This document shows positions 18,129 to 31,100 of a stretch of 64,000 nucleotides of DNA, in pieces. The DNA is taken from positions 1,155,001-1,219,000 of the forward strand of contig NZ_CP029617.1 in NCBI RefSeq assembly GCF_003945545.1, written 5' to 3'. Source of the DNA: Streptomyces sp. WAC 01529 (GTDB taxonomy: Bacteria > Actinomycetota > Actinomycetes > Streptomycetales > Streptomycetaceae). Numbering within the stretch: position 1 is the first letter of the stretch; each line of letters begins with the position of its first letter. Under the pieces are notes generated by a model. That model was given only the letters and a program-made list of their open reading frames with translations, was not told the DNA's origin and did not search any database. A program made the position numbers and the translations under genes.

Positions 18129-18576
18129 GGCCTCCCCCAGATCGGCCCCTGCGGCCGTTGCATGGGCCAGGGGCACACATGTGCGTCAACAAACGGCGCG
18201 AGCCTACTACTGACCAATGGCCAACTCGAAGACGCATCCGAGCGCTTTTCGGCCGTGACGCGAAAGAGACGTCCTCAGTTGTCCCTCCATTACGGGAGAT
18301 TGCGTCCCAGCATCTGGTGCGTGGGACCCGGGCCCATCGCCCACTCCGCATACGCCAGTTGGCCGGATCTCTTCGCTTCGAGGAACCGGAACGGGAATCT
18401 TTCCGATCTCCCGTTCGTCGATGAGGGAGAGGCGGCGCAGGCTCTCGGTCCAGGGGGCGCGCTGCGGGGCAGGCGGAATAAAGCACAGTAAACCGGGCAG
18501 CCACAGGTGAGTTGGGCCAGAGGGTGACCCCAGAGGGGGTTCGTGAACGGCCGCGAAGCGGCGGGGGAGTGACGGA
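18129..18576. other. Divergent gene-free stretch (448 bp) between cvnA and a small membrane-protein gene
   Basis: Should hold the promoters of the conservon operon (minus strand) and the plus-strand gene. No clear operator, RNA gene or coding frame was found; long readings here are arginine-rich shadows. Confidence 0.5.
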
Positions 18577-19038
18577 ATGATGGGCACGGCAGAGCGCCAC
18601 AAGGCGTCAGGGGCTGGCGTCGCGCGGGAGGAAGAGGGCTCGGCGCCCCGCCCGGCGCTGTGGGTCGAGGAGCCCGCGCGCAGAAGGCGACTGCCCGATC
18701 CGGCGCGGACGGCGGCCGTGCGGGCCGTGATCATCGTGGCCCTCACGCTCGTGCAGGCGATGGTCGCTTTCCTGGCCGCTCTCGCGGGGTCCTGGCTCTC
18801 CTTCCCCATGGTGCTGAGCAGCGTGGCCAGCACGATCGTGGCCACCTGGGGCGTGCTCGACGTGTGGGTGACCCGCCAGGTGTGGAATCAGCGGCACGGG
18901 GTGGTGTCGGTGCCGAGCAGCACGGCGCGGCAGCTGCGGCGTGAGCGACGCCGGGCCCGCCGTCAGGAGCGGATGGCGACGCGCGGCAAGGAGCGCATAC
19001 GCGGGCGCGGAGGGGCGGGGCAGTTGTCGCACTCTTGA
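18577..19038 (+). CDS. Small membrane protein of unknown function, 153 aa
   Basis: Not assigned to a family. The start is a double ATG (18577/18580) preceded by GGGGGAG. Residues 1-45 are basic and disordered. Two hydrophobic segments follow (VRAVIIVALTLVQAMVAFLA and LSFPMVLSSVASTIVATWG), then a strongly basic tail (RRERRRARRQERMATRGKER), which suggests a two-helix membrane protein with a cytoplasmic tail able to touch nucleic acid or acidic lipid. Apparently monocistronic and convergent with the reductase gene. Confidence 0.75.
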   Translation: MMGTAERHKASGAGVAREEEGSAPRPALWVEEPARRRRLPDPARTAAVRAVIIVALTLVQAMVAFLAALAGSWLSFPMVLSSVASTIVATWGVLDVWVTRQVWNQRHGVVSVPSSTARQLRRERRRARRQERMATRGKERIRGRGGAGQLSHS

Positions 19039-19062
19039 GGGGCCTTGGGGCCGCGACGAGGA

Positions 19063-19116
19063 CTCCCTGGGCTCCCTGGGCTCCTTGGGCTCCTTGGGCT
19101 CCTTGGGCTCCCTGGT
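19063..19116. repeat. 9-bp tandem repeat, six copies
   Basis: Units CTCCCTGGG or CTCCTTGGG repeat six times without gaps in the gap between two convergent genes. It is not coding for either neighbour. Confidence 0.9.
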
Positions 19117-19135
19117 GGCGAGTCGCCGCCCACGC

Positions 19136-20494
19136 TCACATCCGCGCGGGCTCCCTCGCCGCGTCCCGCGCGTACTCCCCGTACTCCCCCGCCCGGTCCT
19201 CGGCGGCGGCCATGAGTCCCCTGCGTGCCTTCATGAACGGCCGGGCGCGGTCGAGTGCGAGGACCGCCGTCCTGCGGCCCCGGTGCTCGTAGACGGCGAG
19301 GAAACCGCCCTCGCCCAGGGCGTCCGGGGAGCCCTCGACGATGCGTACGGTGTCGCCTTCGCGGCGCCGCCCGGCGAACTGGAGGCGGGAGCCGTACTGG
19401 TCCGACCAGAAGTACGGCAGGGGGCGCGCCGCCTCCACCGTGCGTCCGGCGAGCAAGTTCCGTACGGCCACGCGGGGTTGCTCCGTGGCGCTGGTCCAGT
19501 GCTCGGCGCGGAGCCCGCCGACGCGGGCGACGTCGCCCACCGCGACGACCTGGGGGAGGGTGGTGACGCAGCCGTCGTCGCACAGCACGCCGTCGTCCAG
19601 GGCGAGGGGCGATCCGGCGAGCCAGCCGGTGCGGGGGGCCGCTCCGATACCGACGACGACCACGTCGGCGGGCAGCAGTCGACCGTCGGACAGTTCTACG
19701 GCGGTGACGGCTCCGCCGCTGGAGGAGGCGTGCGGCGCGGAGGTGTTCGGGCTGGTGCCGTGCAGCTCGGCGCCTTCGGGGGTTCCTCGGGCGGTGCCGT
19801 GCAGCTCGGTGCCCTCGGAGGTTCTCCGGGCCGTGCCGCGCAGTCCGGCGACGCCGACGCCCGCGACCAGCCGCGCACCGCCCCGCGCGTGCAGCCCCGC
19901 GCACACGGACGCCATCTCGGCCCCGAGCGTGGCGGCGAGGGGCAGCGGGGCAGCCTCGACGACCGTGACGTCGTGCCCGAGCGTCACGCACGAGGACGCG
20001 GTCTCGGCGCCGATGAAGCCGGCGCCGACGATGACCACGCGCCGCGGGCCGTGGACCAGTTCCGCCCTCAGGGCGCGGGCGTCATCCAGGGTGCGCAGGG
20101 TGTGCACGCCCGTGAGCGCGGGCCCCCGGAGGCGCCGCGCGGAGGCGCCGGTGGCGATGACCACGCCGTCGCTCGCCAGGGCGCGGCCGTCGTCGAGGAC
20201 GACCGTACGGCCGCGCGCGTCAAGGGCACGTGCGCGGGTCCCGAGCATCCACTCGGCGTCGAGTTCCGCCCTCTCCTCCGCTTCGGAGAGGGCGAGTTGG
20301 CCCTCGTCGCAAGCGCCGGTGAGGAAGCCCTTGGACAGCGGCGGACGGTCGTACGGCTGATGCGGTTCCGCGCCGACGACGACCAGACGCCCGTCGAACC
20401 CCTGGGCGCGCAGTTCCCGGGCCGCGTACAGACCGGCGAGGGAGGCGCCGACCACGGTGACGGTCCTCATGCGGCCCGCGGTCGGCGGCCTCAT
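19136..20494 (-). CDS. FAD/NAD(P)-dependent ferredoxin reductase
   Basis: A 452-residue flavoprotein of the BphA4/ferredoxin-reductase type that passes electrons from NAD(P)H to the adjacent Rieske ferredoxin. FAD motif VVGASLAGLYAARELR, NAD motif VVIVGAGFIGAETASS and the second FAD region PYFWSDQYGSRLQFAG are present. A repetitive insertion of roughly 40 residues (two 13-residue units ending ELHGT, then a Ser/Thr-rich tail) lies just before AVELSDGRLLPADVVVVGIG and is absent from normal family members. Start ATG 20494 overlaps the ferredoxin stop (ATGA). ATG 20470 is possible. Together with the ferredoxin it could feed the oxygenase at 26987-28111. Confidence 0.88.
   Translation of the reverse strand: MRPPTAGRMRTVTVVGASLAGLYAARELRAQGFDGRLVVVGAEPHQPYDRPPLSKGFLTGACDEGQLALSEAEERAELDAEWMLGTRARALDARGRTVVLDDGRALASDGVVIATGASARRLRGPALTGVHTLRTLDDARALRAELVHGPRRVVIVGAGFIGAETASSCVTLGHDVTVVEAAPLPLAATLGAEMASVCAGLHARGGARLVAGVGVAGLRGTARRTSEGTELHGTARGTPEGAELHGTSPNTSAPHASSSGGAVTAVELSDGRLLPADVVVVGIGAAPRTGWLAGSPLALDDGVLCDDGCVTTLPQVVAVGDVARVGGLRAEHWTSATEQPRVAVRNLLAGRTVEAARPLPYFWSDQYGSRLQFAGRRREGDTVRIVEGSPDALGEGGFLAVYEHRGRRTAVLALDRARPFMKARRGLMAAAEDRAGEYGEYARDAAREPARM
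19754..19850 (-). repeat. 39-bp tandem repeat inside the reductase gene
   Basis: Copies begin at about 19754 and 19793, with a partial third from 19832; the period of 39 bp preserves the frame and encodes two similar 13-residue units with a decayed edge. The first two copies are nearly identical in DNA, which points to recent duplication. Confidence 0.8.
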
Positions 20495-20814
20495 GCGGCG
20501 GATCCTTCCTCTGCCGTGGCCAGGCGTACGTGGACGACACCGTCCTCCACGTATACCTGGTGGGTACGGACCGGCCTGCGCGCGGGCAGGCAGGTGGGGC
20601 GCCCGGTGCGAAGATCGAACGAGGCGGCGTGGAGCGGGCATTCGACCAGGCAGCCTTCGAGCCACCCCTGTGACAGGGAGGCGTCCTGGTGGCTGCAAGT
20701 GTCGTCGATGGCGAACAGCTCGCCGTCAGCGTTGAACACCGCGACGGGCGGCGTGGTGTCGAGGCGGACGGACTCGCCCGCGGGGAGGTCTTCGAGGCGG
20801 CATACGGGAATCAT
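20491..20814 (-). CDS. Rieske-type [2Fe-2S] ferredoxin
   Basis: A 107-residue Rieske ferredoxin with cluster ligands Cys40-x-His42 (TCSHQ) and Cys59-x-x-His62 (CPLHAASFD). It is the electron carrier between the reductase encoded by the next gene and a Rieske oxygenase; the nearest candidate is at 26987-28111. ATG 20814 (MIPVCRLEDL) with a GAGGGG stretch upstream is chosen over a long unconserved N-terminal extension. The stop overlaps the reductase start. It is divergent from the IclR gene with 189 bp between, holding two related inverted repeats. Confidence 0.92.
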   Translation of the reverse strand: MIPVCRLEDLPAGESVRLDTTPPVAVFNADGELFAIDDTCSHQDASLSQGWLEGCLVECPLHAASFDLRTGRPTCLPARRPVRTHQVYVEDGVVHVRLATAEEGSAA

Positions 20815-20883
20815 GGGCCCCCCTCTGATGTCGTTCGGCCCGGTCCTCGCCCCTTCGGGGGCCAAGACCCTTCGGTAACATGA

Positions 20884-20921
20884 TGTTTCGCATGGCGCAC
20901 GAGGGAGCGCTATGCGCAACA
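20884..20921. promoter_or_regulatory. Paired candidate IclR operators between ferredoxin and iclR genes
   Basis: Site A (20884-20899, TGTTTCGCATGGCGCA) and site B (20906-20921, AGCGCTATGCGCAACA) are inverted copies: the reverse of B is TGTTGCGCATAGCGCT, 13 of 16 identical to A. Similar half-sites recur before the dehydrogenase gene at 21981-22012. Confidence 0.6.
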
Positions 20922-21003
20922 GAATCCGGTCGGGGAACCCGTCGCGTCAAGGGCTTCCCGAAGACGCGGCTTCAACGGGCCGCCAAGTGGTGAGAGTTGA
21001 GTT

Positions 21004-21834
21004 ATGACCGGCACGCGGAAACAGGCTGATCAGAGCGGGGAGCAAGGCGGCGGAGCACGGGAGAGGCAGCCGAAGACGGCCGCCGGATCCGTCCAGTCCG
21101 TGGACCGCGCGGTGAGCGTTCTGGAGATCCTCGCGCGGCACGGCGAGGCCGGGGTGACCGATATCGCCGACGAGTTGGGCGTCCACAAGTCGACGGCCTT
21201 CCGGCTCCTCGGGGTGCTCGAGAACCGCGGCCTGGTGGGCCAGGCCAAGGATCGCGGGAAGTACTTCCTGGGTGCGGGCGTACTCCGCCTCGCGGGGGCG
21301 GCGGCAGTGCGCATGGACATCTCCCAGGAGGGCGGCCCGGTCTGCCGCGAACTCGCCGACGAGCTGGGCGAGACCGTCAACATCGCGGTCCTCGACGACG
21401 ACGCCGCGGTCAACATCATGCAGGCGCGCGGCCCCGCCTCCGTGACCGCGCAGAACTGGCTCGGCAGGCGCACCCCGCTGCACGCCACCTCCAGCGGCAA
21501 GGTGCTGCTCGCGCACCTGCCGACGACGCTGCGCGAGGGGCTGATAGCCCGCACCCTGCCCCGTATGACCGAGCACACGGTCACCGGCACGGTGGCGCTG
21601 CGCGGCGAGCTGGAGACCGTCGTGGGGCGGGGCTTCGCCGTCGCCGTCGAGGAGTTGGAGGTGGGGCTCGCCGCGGTCGCCGCGCCGGTGCGCGCCCACG
21701 ACGGCAAGGTGATCGGGGCGCTCAGCGCCTCGGGGCCGGTGTACCGGCTGACCGAGGACCGCCTGACCGAGCTGGCCAAGCGCACGGTCGCGGCGTCCGT
21801 GGAGCTGTCCCGGCGGATGGGGTACGGGTTCTGA
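21004..21834 (+). CDS. IclR-family transcriptional regulator
   Basis: A 276-residue regulator with a winged helix (VTDIADELGVHKSTAFRLLGVLENRGLV, about residues 49-78) and the C-terminal effector domain (TAQNWLGRRTPLHATSSGKV, VAVEELEVGLAAVAAPV). It sits between the divergent ferredoxin/reductase pair and the downstream dehydrogenase/oxidase genes, so it likely controls betaine demethylation in response to betaine or a pathway intermediate. ATG 21004 has only a weak ribosome site. A hairpin follows the gene. Confidence 0.92.
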   Translation: MTGTRKQADQSGEQGGGARERQPKTAAGSVQSVDRAVSVLEILARHGEAGVTDIADELGVHKSTAFRLLGVLENRGLVGQAKDRGKYFLGAGVLRLAGAAAVRMDISQEGGPVCRELADELGETVNIAVLDDDAAVNIMQARGPASVTAQNWLGRRTPLHATSSGKVLLAHLPTTLREGLIARTLPRMTEHTVTGTVALRGELETVVGRGFAVAVEELEVGLAAVAAPVRAHDGKVIGALSASGPVYRLTEDRLTELAKRTVAASVELSRRMGYGF

Positions 21835-21847
21835 CGGAGTCTCATAG

Positions 21848-21889
21848 GCGCGTGGGCGGGACCTGGGTTTCCGGGTCCCGCCCACGCGC
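21848..21889 (+). terminator. Hairpin terminator after the iclR gene
   Basis: A 16-bp perfect stem (21848-21863 with 21874-21889) with a 10-nt loop, 13 bp past the stop. It separates the iclR transcript from the betaine genes. Confidence 0.85.
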
Positions 21890-21980
21890 GTATCGGCGAT
21901 GTTCCGCCACTCACCGTTGTTTCGCGAAGGGTTGACTCCGCCCTCTTGACGGCCTCTTGATGGCGTTCCCACTATGTCTC

Positions 21981-22012
21981 CCATAGCGCAACCGGTCGTG
22001 CAGTACGCAACA
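21981..22012. promoter_or_regulatory. Candidate IclR half-sites before the mycothiol-dependent dehydrogenase gene
   Basis: CCATAGCGCAAC (21981-21992) and GTGCAGTACGCAACA (21998-22012) resemble the 20884-20921 sites in the GCGCAACA core. A TTGACG about 40 bp upstream may be the -35 element. Confidence 0.5.
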
Positions 22013-22027
22013 GCAGAGGAGCTGGTC

Positions 22028-25767
<3,740 letters not shown>

Positions 25768-25799
25768 CCCATCGATCCGCAGCCGCCGGGAGGCGCCAG

Positions 25800-26954
25800 G
25801 TGTCCCCTACATACGACGTGATCGTGATCGGCCTCGGCGGCATGGGCAGCGCCGCCGCCCACCATCTGTCCGCGCGCGGCGCCCGCGTCCTCGGCCTGGA
25901 GAGGTTCGGGCCGGTGCACCAGCGCGGTTCCAGCCACGGCGGGTCGCGCATCACCCGGCAGTCCTACTTCGAGGACCCGGCGTACGTCCCCCTGCTCCTG
26001 CGCGCCTACGAACTCTACGACCGCCTCGCACACGACACCGGCCGCGAGATCGCCACCCTCTGCGGCGGCGTGATGCTCGGCCGGCCCGACAGCCGCCCCG
26101 TCTCCGGCTCCCTGCTCTCGGCCCGGCGGTGGGACCTGCCGCACGAGATGCTCGACGCGAAGGAGATCCGCCGCCGCTTCCCGACCCTCACCCCGCGCGA
26201 CGACGAGGTGGCGCTGTACGAGGCGCGGGCGGGCCTGGTCCGCCCCGAGAACACCGTGGCCGCCCACCTCCAGCTCGCCACGCGCGACGGCGCCGACCTG
26301 CACTTCGAGGAGCCGATGACGCGCTGGGAGCCCTGCCGGGACGGCGTGCGGGTGCACACCGCCGAGGACACGTACACGGCGGGCCAGTTGGTGATCTGCC
26401 CCGGCGCCTGGGCGCCGGGACTCCTCAGCGACCTGGGGGTGCCGTTCAGCATCGAGCGGCAGGTCATGTACTGGTTCCAGCCGACCGGGGGCGTGCGGCC
26501 CTTCCTGCCGGAGCACCATCCGATCTACATCTGGGAGGACGCACAGGGCGTACAGGTGTACGGCTTCCCGTCGATCGACGGGCCCGCGCGCGGCGCCAAG
26601 GTGGCCTTCTTCCGCAAGGGCACGCCCTGCACCCCGGAGACCATCGAGCGCACGGTCCACGACGACGAGGTCGCCGCGATGGCCGCACAGGTGGGCCGGC
26701 TGATCCCGTCGCTCCCCGGCCGCTTCCTCACGGCGGCGACCTGCATGTACTCCAATACGCCCGACGAGCACTTCGTCATCGCGCGCCACCCGGCGCACCC
26801 CGGGTCGGTCACCGTCGCGGCCGGGTTCTCCGGCCACGGCTTCAAGTTCGTGCCCGTGGTCGGCGAGATCGTCGCCGACCTGGCACTGGACGGCACCACC
26901 GGCCACCCCATCGAACTCTTCCACCCCAGCCGTCTCGCCGCCGCGTCCGCCTGA
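25800..26954 (+). CDS. Monomeric sarcosine oxidase / N-methyl amino acid oxidase
   Basis: A 384-residue flavin oxidase that converts sarcosine to glycine, formaldehyde and hydrogen peroxide. FAD motif [19 protein letters not shown] at the N terminus; [20 protein letters not shown] matches monomeric sarcosine oxidases; the covalent-flavin cysteine motif [14 protein letters not shown] is present with Cys at residue 315. GTG 25800 has GGGAGG upstream. It follows the dimethylglycine oxidase after the 8-bp array and precedes the Rieske gene by 32 bp, so it is probably the third step of the same pathway. N-methyltryptophan or pipecolate are alternative substrates for this family. Confidence 0.9.
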   Translation: MSPTYDVIVIGLGGMGSAAAHHLSARGARVLGLERFGPVHQRGSSHGGSRITRQSYFEDPAYVPLLLRAYELYDRLAHDTGREIATLCGGVMLGRPDSRPVSGSLLSARRWDLPHEMLDAKEIRRRFPTLTPRDDEVALYEARAGLVRPENTVAAHLQLATRDGADLHFEEPMTRWEPCRDGVRVHTAEDTYTAGQLVICPGAWAPGLLSDLGVPFSIERQVMYWFQPTGGVRPFLPEHHPIYIWEDAQGVQVYGFPSIDGPARGAKVAFFRKGTPCTPETIERTVHDDEVAAMAAQVGRLIPSLPGRFLTAATCMYSNTPDEHFVIARHPAHPGSVTVAAGFSGHGFKFVPVVGEIVADLALDGTTGHPIELFHPSRLAAASA

Positions 26955-26986
26955 GGAAGCGCGCCCGCCCGAGGAGTACGAGAAAC

Positions 26987-28111
26987 GTGACGACGACCCC
27001 CTTGCCCCCGAGTCTCCTCGCGACCCTCCCCGGCCACTACTACACCGATCCGGCACTCTTCCGGCAGGAACAGGAACGCGTCTTCGAAGCGCTGTGGTTC
27101 TGCGCGGTCCGCGCCACCGACCTCGACAGGCCGGGCGCCTTCCGCACGGTCCGGGTCGGCCGGGAGAGCGTCCTTGTCACCCGCTCGCGCACCGGGGAGC
27201 TGCGCGCCTTCCTCAACGTGTGCAGGCACCGCGGCGCCCGCCTGTGCACCGAGGAGGCCGGGCAGCTCCGCCGCGCCCTCCAATGCCCGTACCACGCCTG
27301 GACGTACGACCTCGACGGCAAGCTCATCGCCGCACCCGACCTGGCGAAGATGCCGGACGTCGACCGCTCCGCGTACGGCCTGGTGAAGGTGGCCCTGCGG
27401 GAGTGGCTCGGCTACGCCTGGGTCTGCCTGGCCGACGAACCGCCCTCCTTCGAAGAGAGCGTCATCGGCGCGGCGGCCGAACGCCTGGGCGACGTGGCGT
27501 CCATCGAGCGCTACGGCACCGAGCGGCTGGCACTCGGCAAACGCGTCACCTACGACGTACGCGCCAACTGGAAGCTGATCGTCGAGAACTTCATGGAGTG
27601 CTACCACTGCGCGACCATCCACCCCGAACTGACCGATGTCCTGCCGGAGTTCGCGGACGGTTTCGCCGCGCAGTACTACGTCGGGCACGGTGCCGAGTTC
27701 GCCGAGGAGGTCGGCGGCTTCACGGTCGACGGCAGCGCGGGCTTCGGCCGCCTCCCCGAGGTGGAGGACGGCCAGGACCGCCGCTACTACGCGGTCACCG
27801 TGAAACCGACCGTCTTCATCAACCTCGTCCCCGACCATGTGATCCTGCACCGCATGTTCCCGCTGGCCGAGGACCGCACGGCCGTCGAGTGCGACTGGCT
27901 GTACGCACCCGATGTCGTCGCCTCCGGCGCCGACCTGTCGAAGTCGGTGGAACTCTTCCACCGGGTCAACGTCCAGGACTTCGCGGCCTGCGAGCGCACC
28001 CAGCCCGCGATGGCGTCACGCGCCTACCGCGAGGGCGGGGTGCTGGTGCCGACCGAGCACCACATCGGGCTCTTCCACGAATGGCTGACGAAACAGCTCG
28101 CTACGGAGTGA
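26987..28111 (+). CDS. Rieske non-heme iron oxygenase, glycine betaine demethylase type (GbcA-like)
   Basis: A 374-residue oxygenase alpha subunit. The Rieske ligands are Cys79-x-His81 (CRHRGARLC) and Cys100-x-x-His103 (CPYHAWTYD). The mononuclear iron ligands are in ENFMECYHCATIHPE (His207, His212), the pattern of choline monooxygenase and GbcA rather than of ring-hydroxylating enzymes. Expected reaction: glycine betaine plus oxygen to dimethylglycine plus formaldehyde. GTG 26987 with GAGGAG ten bases upstream is chosen. Electron supply is probably the ferredoxin/reductase pair at 19136-20814. Proline betaine or another quaternary amine is possible. Its 3' end overlaps the opposite-strand ATPase gene by 11 bp. 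Confidence 0.87.
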   Translation: MTTTPLPPSLLATLPGHYYTDPALFRQEQERVFEALWFCAVRATDLDRPGAFRTVRVGRESVLVTRSRTGELRAFLNVCRHRGARLCTEEAGQLRRALQCPYHAWTYDLDGKLIAAPDLAKMPDVDRSAYGLVKVALREWLGYAWVCLADEPPSFEESVIGAAAERLGDVASIERYGTERLALGKRVTYDVRANWKLIVENFMECYHCATIHPELTDVLPEFADGFAAQYYVGHGAEFAEEVGGFTVDGSAGFGRLPEVEDGQDRRYYAVTVKPTVFINLVPDHVILHRMFPLAEDRTAVECDWLYAPDVVASGADLSKSVELFHRVNVQDFAACERTQPAMASRAYREGGVLVPTEHHIGLFHEWLTKQLATE

Positions 28112-31100
28112 CCGCCGGGCGCTTGTACATCCGCGTCGCCGTGATCTCGCCGTGCACCGTCTCGCCGTCGGGGTCCTGCTGCGGCAGGCCCGGGCGCAGA
28201 TGCTCCTCGACGCTGATGTACTTCAGGCCCGCCCGCAGGTCCGCGTCGTTGCGCAAGCGGATGACCAGCGGGAACTCCGCGAGTGCCGTCGTGTCGAAGA
28301 GGCCCGTCGTGTAGAGCAGCTGCACGCCGAGCGCATCGGAGACGGCCCGCTGGAGTTCCAGGAGGTACGTCGCGTTGGCGCGGCCGATGGGGTTGTCGAG
28401 GAAGAGCGTGCCGGCGTGGCGGTGCTTGTCGCGGCCCCGGTCGTTGCTGCGCAGGGCGGCCATCGTGCAGTACAGGGCGATGGCGGCGGTGAGCAGCTGG
28501 CCTCCGGAGAAGACGTCGCCCATCTGTCCGACCGGCACGCGCTCGGCGCGCAGCACGGCGTCCGGCTTCAGGATCTCGACGGCGACACCGCGCGGCTCCA
28601 GGGCGGCCTGCACGCCGCGCAGCAGCAGGGACATGCCGTCGCGCCGCATGTCCGAGTTCTTCTTCACCGCCGCGCGCGTGGCCTCGTCGATGACCTCGCC
28701 GAGGCGCTCGACGAGGGTGGCCTGGTCGGGCTCCTCGAAGCGGACGCGCAGGAACTCCTGGCCCGACCACTCCCCCAGGCCCTCGGGCAGGCGGGAGAGC
28801 CGCTGGGCGGACCTGAGCGTGGCGAGGGCCGACTCGACGAGGCCGCGCAGGCGGTCCACGATGCTGTCGCGGTTGCGCTCCAGCTGCTCCAGCTCGTCGG
28901 TCAGGACACGCAGCCGGGGCGCGAAGGCGTCGGCCCACTTCTTGGCGTGCTCGGGCAGCGCGGAGGCGGGCAGCTCGCGGATCTGCTGGCGGGCGGGGGT
29001 GCGGACCTGTTCGTAGCGGGTCGAGTTCGCGTGGCGTACGAGGATGTCGCTGGCCTCGCGGACGGCGGTCTCGGCGGCGGAGAGGTCGGCGGCGCAGCCG
29101 CGCAGGGACCGGCGGGTCTCGGCGGCGGCCTGGCGGGCCTCTTCGAGGGTGCCGGGGTAGGGGTCGGGCTCTTCTCCGGAGTCCTCGTGGTGCTCGCGCA
29201 GGAGGTCTCGCAGGAGGGCGGCCGTCTCGTCGAAGCCGCCCGCCGCGTCCTCCGTGGCGCGGTGGGTCTGGAGCAGCGCGGCGTGGGCTTCCTTGGCGCG
29301 GCCGAGCGCTTCGGTGTGCGCGGCCAGTTCGCCGGTGGCGGTGCGCAGCAGTGTCTGGGCCTGCTCGGCGTCGGCGGGGACCAGCTCTTCGGGCAGCTCG
29401 GTGTGGGCCTCGCCGTCCTCGGGGGCGTGCCGCTCGGCCTCGCCGCGCAGCCTGCCCAGCTGCTCGCTGGCGGTGGCGGCGCGGGCCTCGATGAGCTGGA
29501 CCTGGGCCTCCGCGCGCGCGGCGGCGGCCTGCCGGGAGGGGCCGTCGGAGCCGTCGGTGCCTTCGAGGAGCAGGGCGGCGCGGGTGCGGACCTTGTTGCT
29601 GAGGCGGTCCAGCTCGGTGCGGGCGGCGCTCTCGTCGCTCTCGGCGCGGGCCTGCTCGGCTCGCAGGTCGGCGCCGACGCCCACCTTCTCGTAGAGCTGA
29701 GATGCCGCGCGGTAGGCCTCGCGGAGGGCGGGCAGCGAGGTCTTGGGGGCCTCGGTCTCCTCGGGGACGTCCTCGGGGGCGCCGGCGATCTCGGCGCGCT
29801 CGGCGCGCAGCGCGCGGGCGGTGCGGCGGGCGTCGTCGGCGGCGCGCTGGGCGGCGCGGCGGTCCTCGTCGGCGGCGTGGGCGCGGTCCAGGCAGGTCTG
29901 GGCGCGCGCCTCGGACTCGGCGGCCTCGTCGGCCAGTTCGCGCAGCTTGGCCTGCCAGCCGGCCCGCTCACGGAGCCGGAACGCGAGGCCCGCGAGGGCG
30001 TCGGCGGCGCGCCGGGCGCGCTGGGCGGCGTCCTGGCGCTCGTCACGCACGCGTGCCGCCTCGCCCGCGGCCTCGTCGGCCTCGGCGCGCGCGGTGCGGG
30101 CCTCGGCCAGCTCGGCCTCGGCCTCCTCGGCGAAGGCGCGTGCTTCCTGGGCGGCGGTGGCGAGTTCGGCGAGGCGGCCGCTGGGGCAGCCGGTGCGCCA
30201 GGAGGTGAGCCGCGCGGCCAGCTCGCGGTCCTTGGCGAGCCGGGCGGCGAGGGAGCGGATCTCCTCGTCGCGCTGGGCGGCCCGCGCGCGCAGCGCCTGA
30301 CGCTCCTCGTCGGCGGCGTGCTCGTCGTGCATGGCCGGGTTCGGCGGTACGAGGAAGACGCTGCCGGCGGCGCTCTCCGTGGCCTGCTCACTGGGGGTGG
30401 GGGCGAGGAGGGCGGCGGCGGTGCCCACGGCGACGGCCGAGCGGGGCAGCAGGGCGGCGTCCGCGAGGGCTTCGCGGGCGCGGGCGTGGGTGTCCGGGTC
30501 GGTGATGACCACGCCGTCGACCAGCTCGGGCCTCGCGGCGAGCACGCGCGCGTGGTCGGCGGGGTCGACGGCCTGGGCGAGGTAGCGCCAGCCGGGCAGG
30601 GCGGGGATGCCGTGCTCGCCTAGGAACTCGACGGTGGCGAGGACATCGGGACCGGGCGGCAGGAGACCGCCGTCGCCCAGCGCGCCGAGGATGCGGGAGT
30701 CGTCGGCGGCCGCGGTGCGCAGGTCGAAGAGCTGGCGCTCGGCGGAGGCGACGCTCTCGTCGAGGAGCGTCCTCAGATCGTCGGCGGAGCGGTCCAGCTC
30801 CTCTACGGAGAGGGCGCTTCCCCCGGCGGAGAGGGCACCTTCCCCGGGGGTGCCGGTTTCGCCGGGAGCGCCGGCTTCCTGGCGGGGCCGCGGTACGGCG
30901 CCGCCCCCGCCCTCTGACGACAGGCTCAGCAGCTCGGCGAGCCGCTCGTCCCCGGCGATGGACTCGGCGGCGCGGCGCTCCGTGTCGTGGGCGGCCTCGG
31001 CGGCGGTCGCGGCGTCCGAGGCGCGGGCGGCGGTCAGCTCGGCGCGGGCCTCGGCGGCGGCGGTCTCCTTGGCGTGGTCCGCGGCCCGGCGGGCGGCCTC

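Noticed and set aside
15150..18491. Plus-strand reading of 1113 codons opposite the conservon
   Set aside because: Antisense shadow of cvnA/cvnB: Gly/Val/Ala/Asp-rich composition, no motifs, and the minus-strand frames carry clear conserved domains.
28152..30623. Plus-strand reading of 823 codons opposite the SMC-like ATPase
   Set aside because: Gly/Leu/Val-rich antisense of Ala/Glu/Arg coiled coils; no start signal and no motif.
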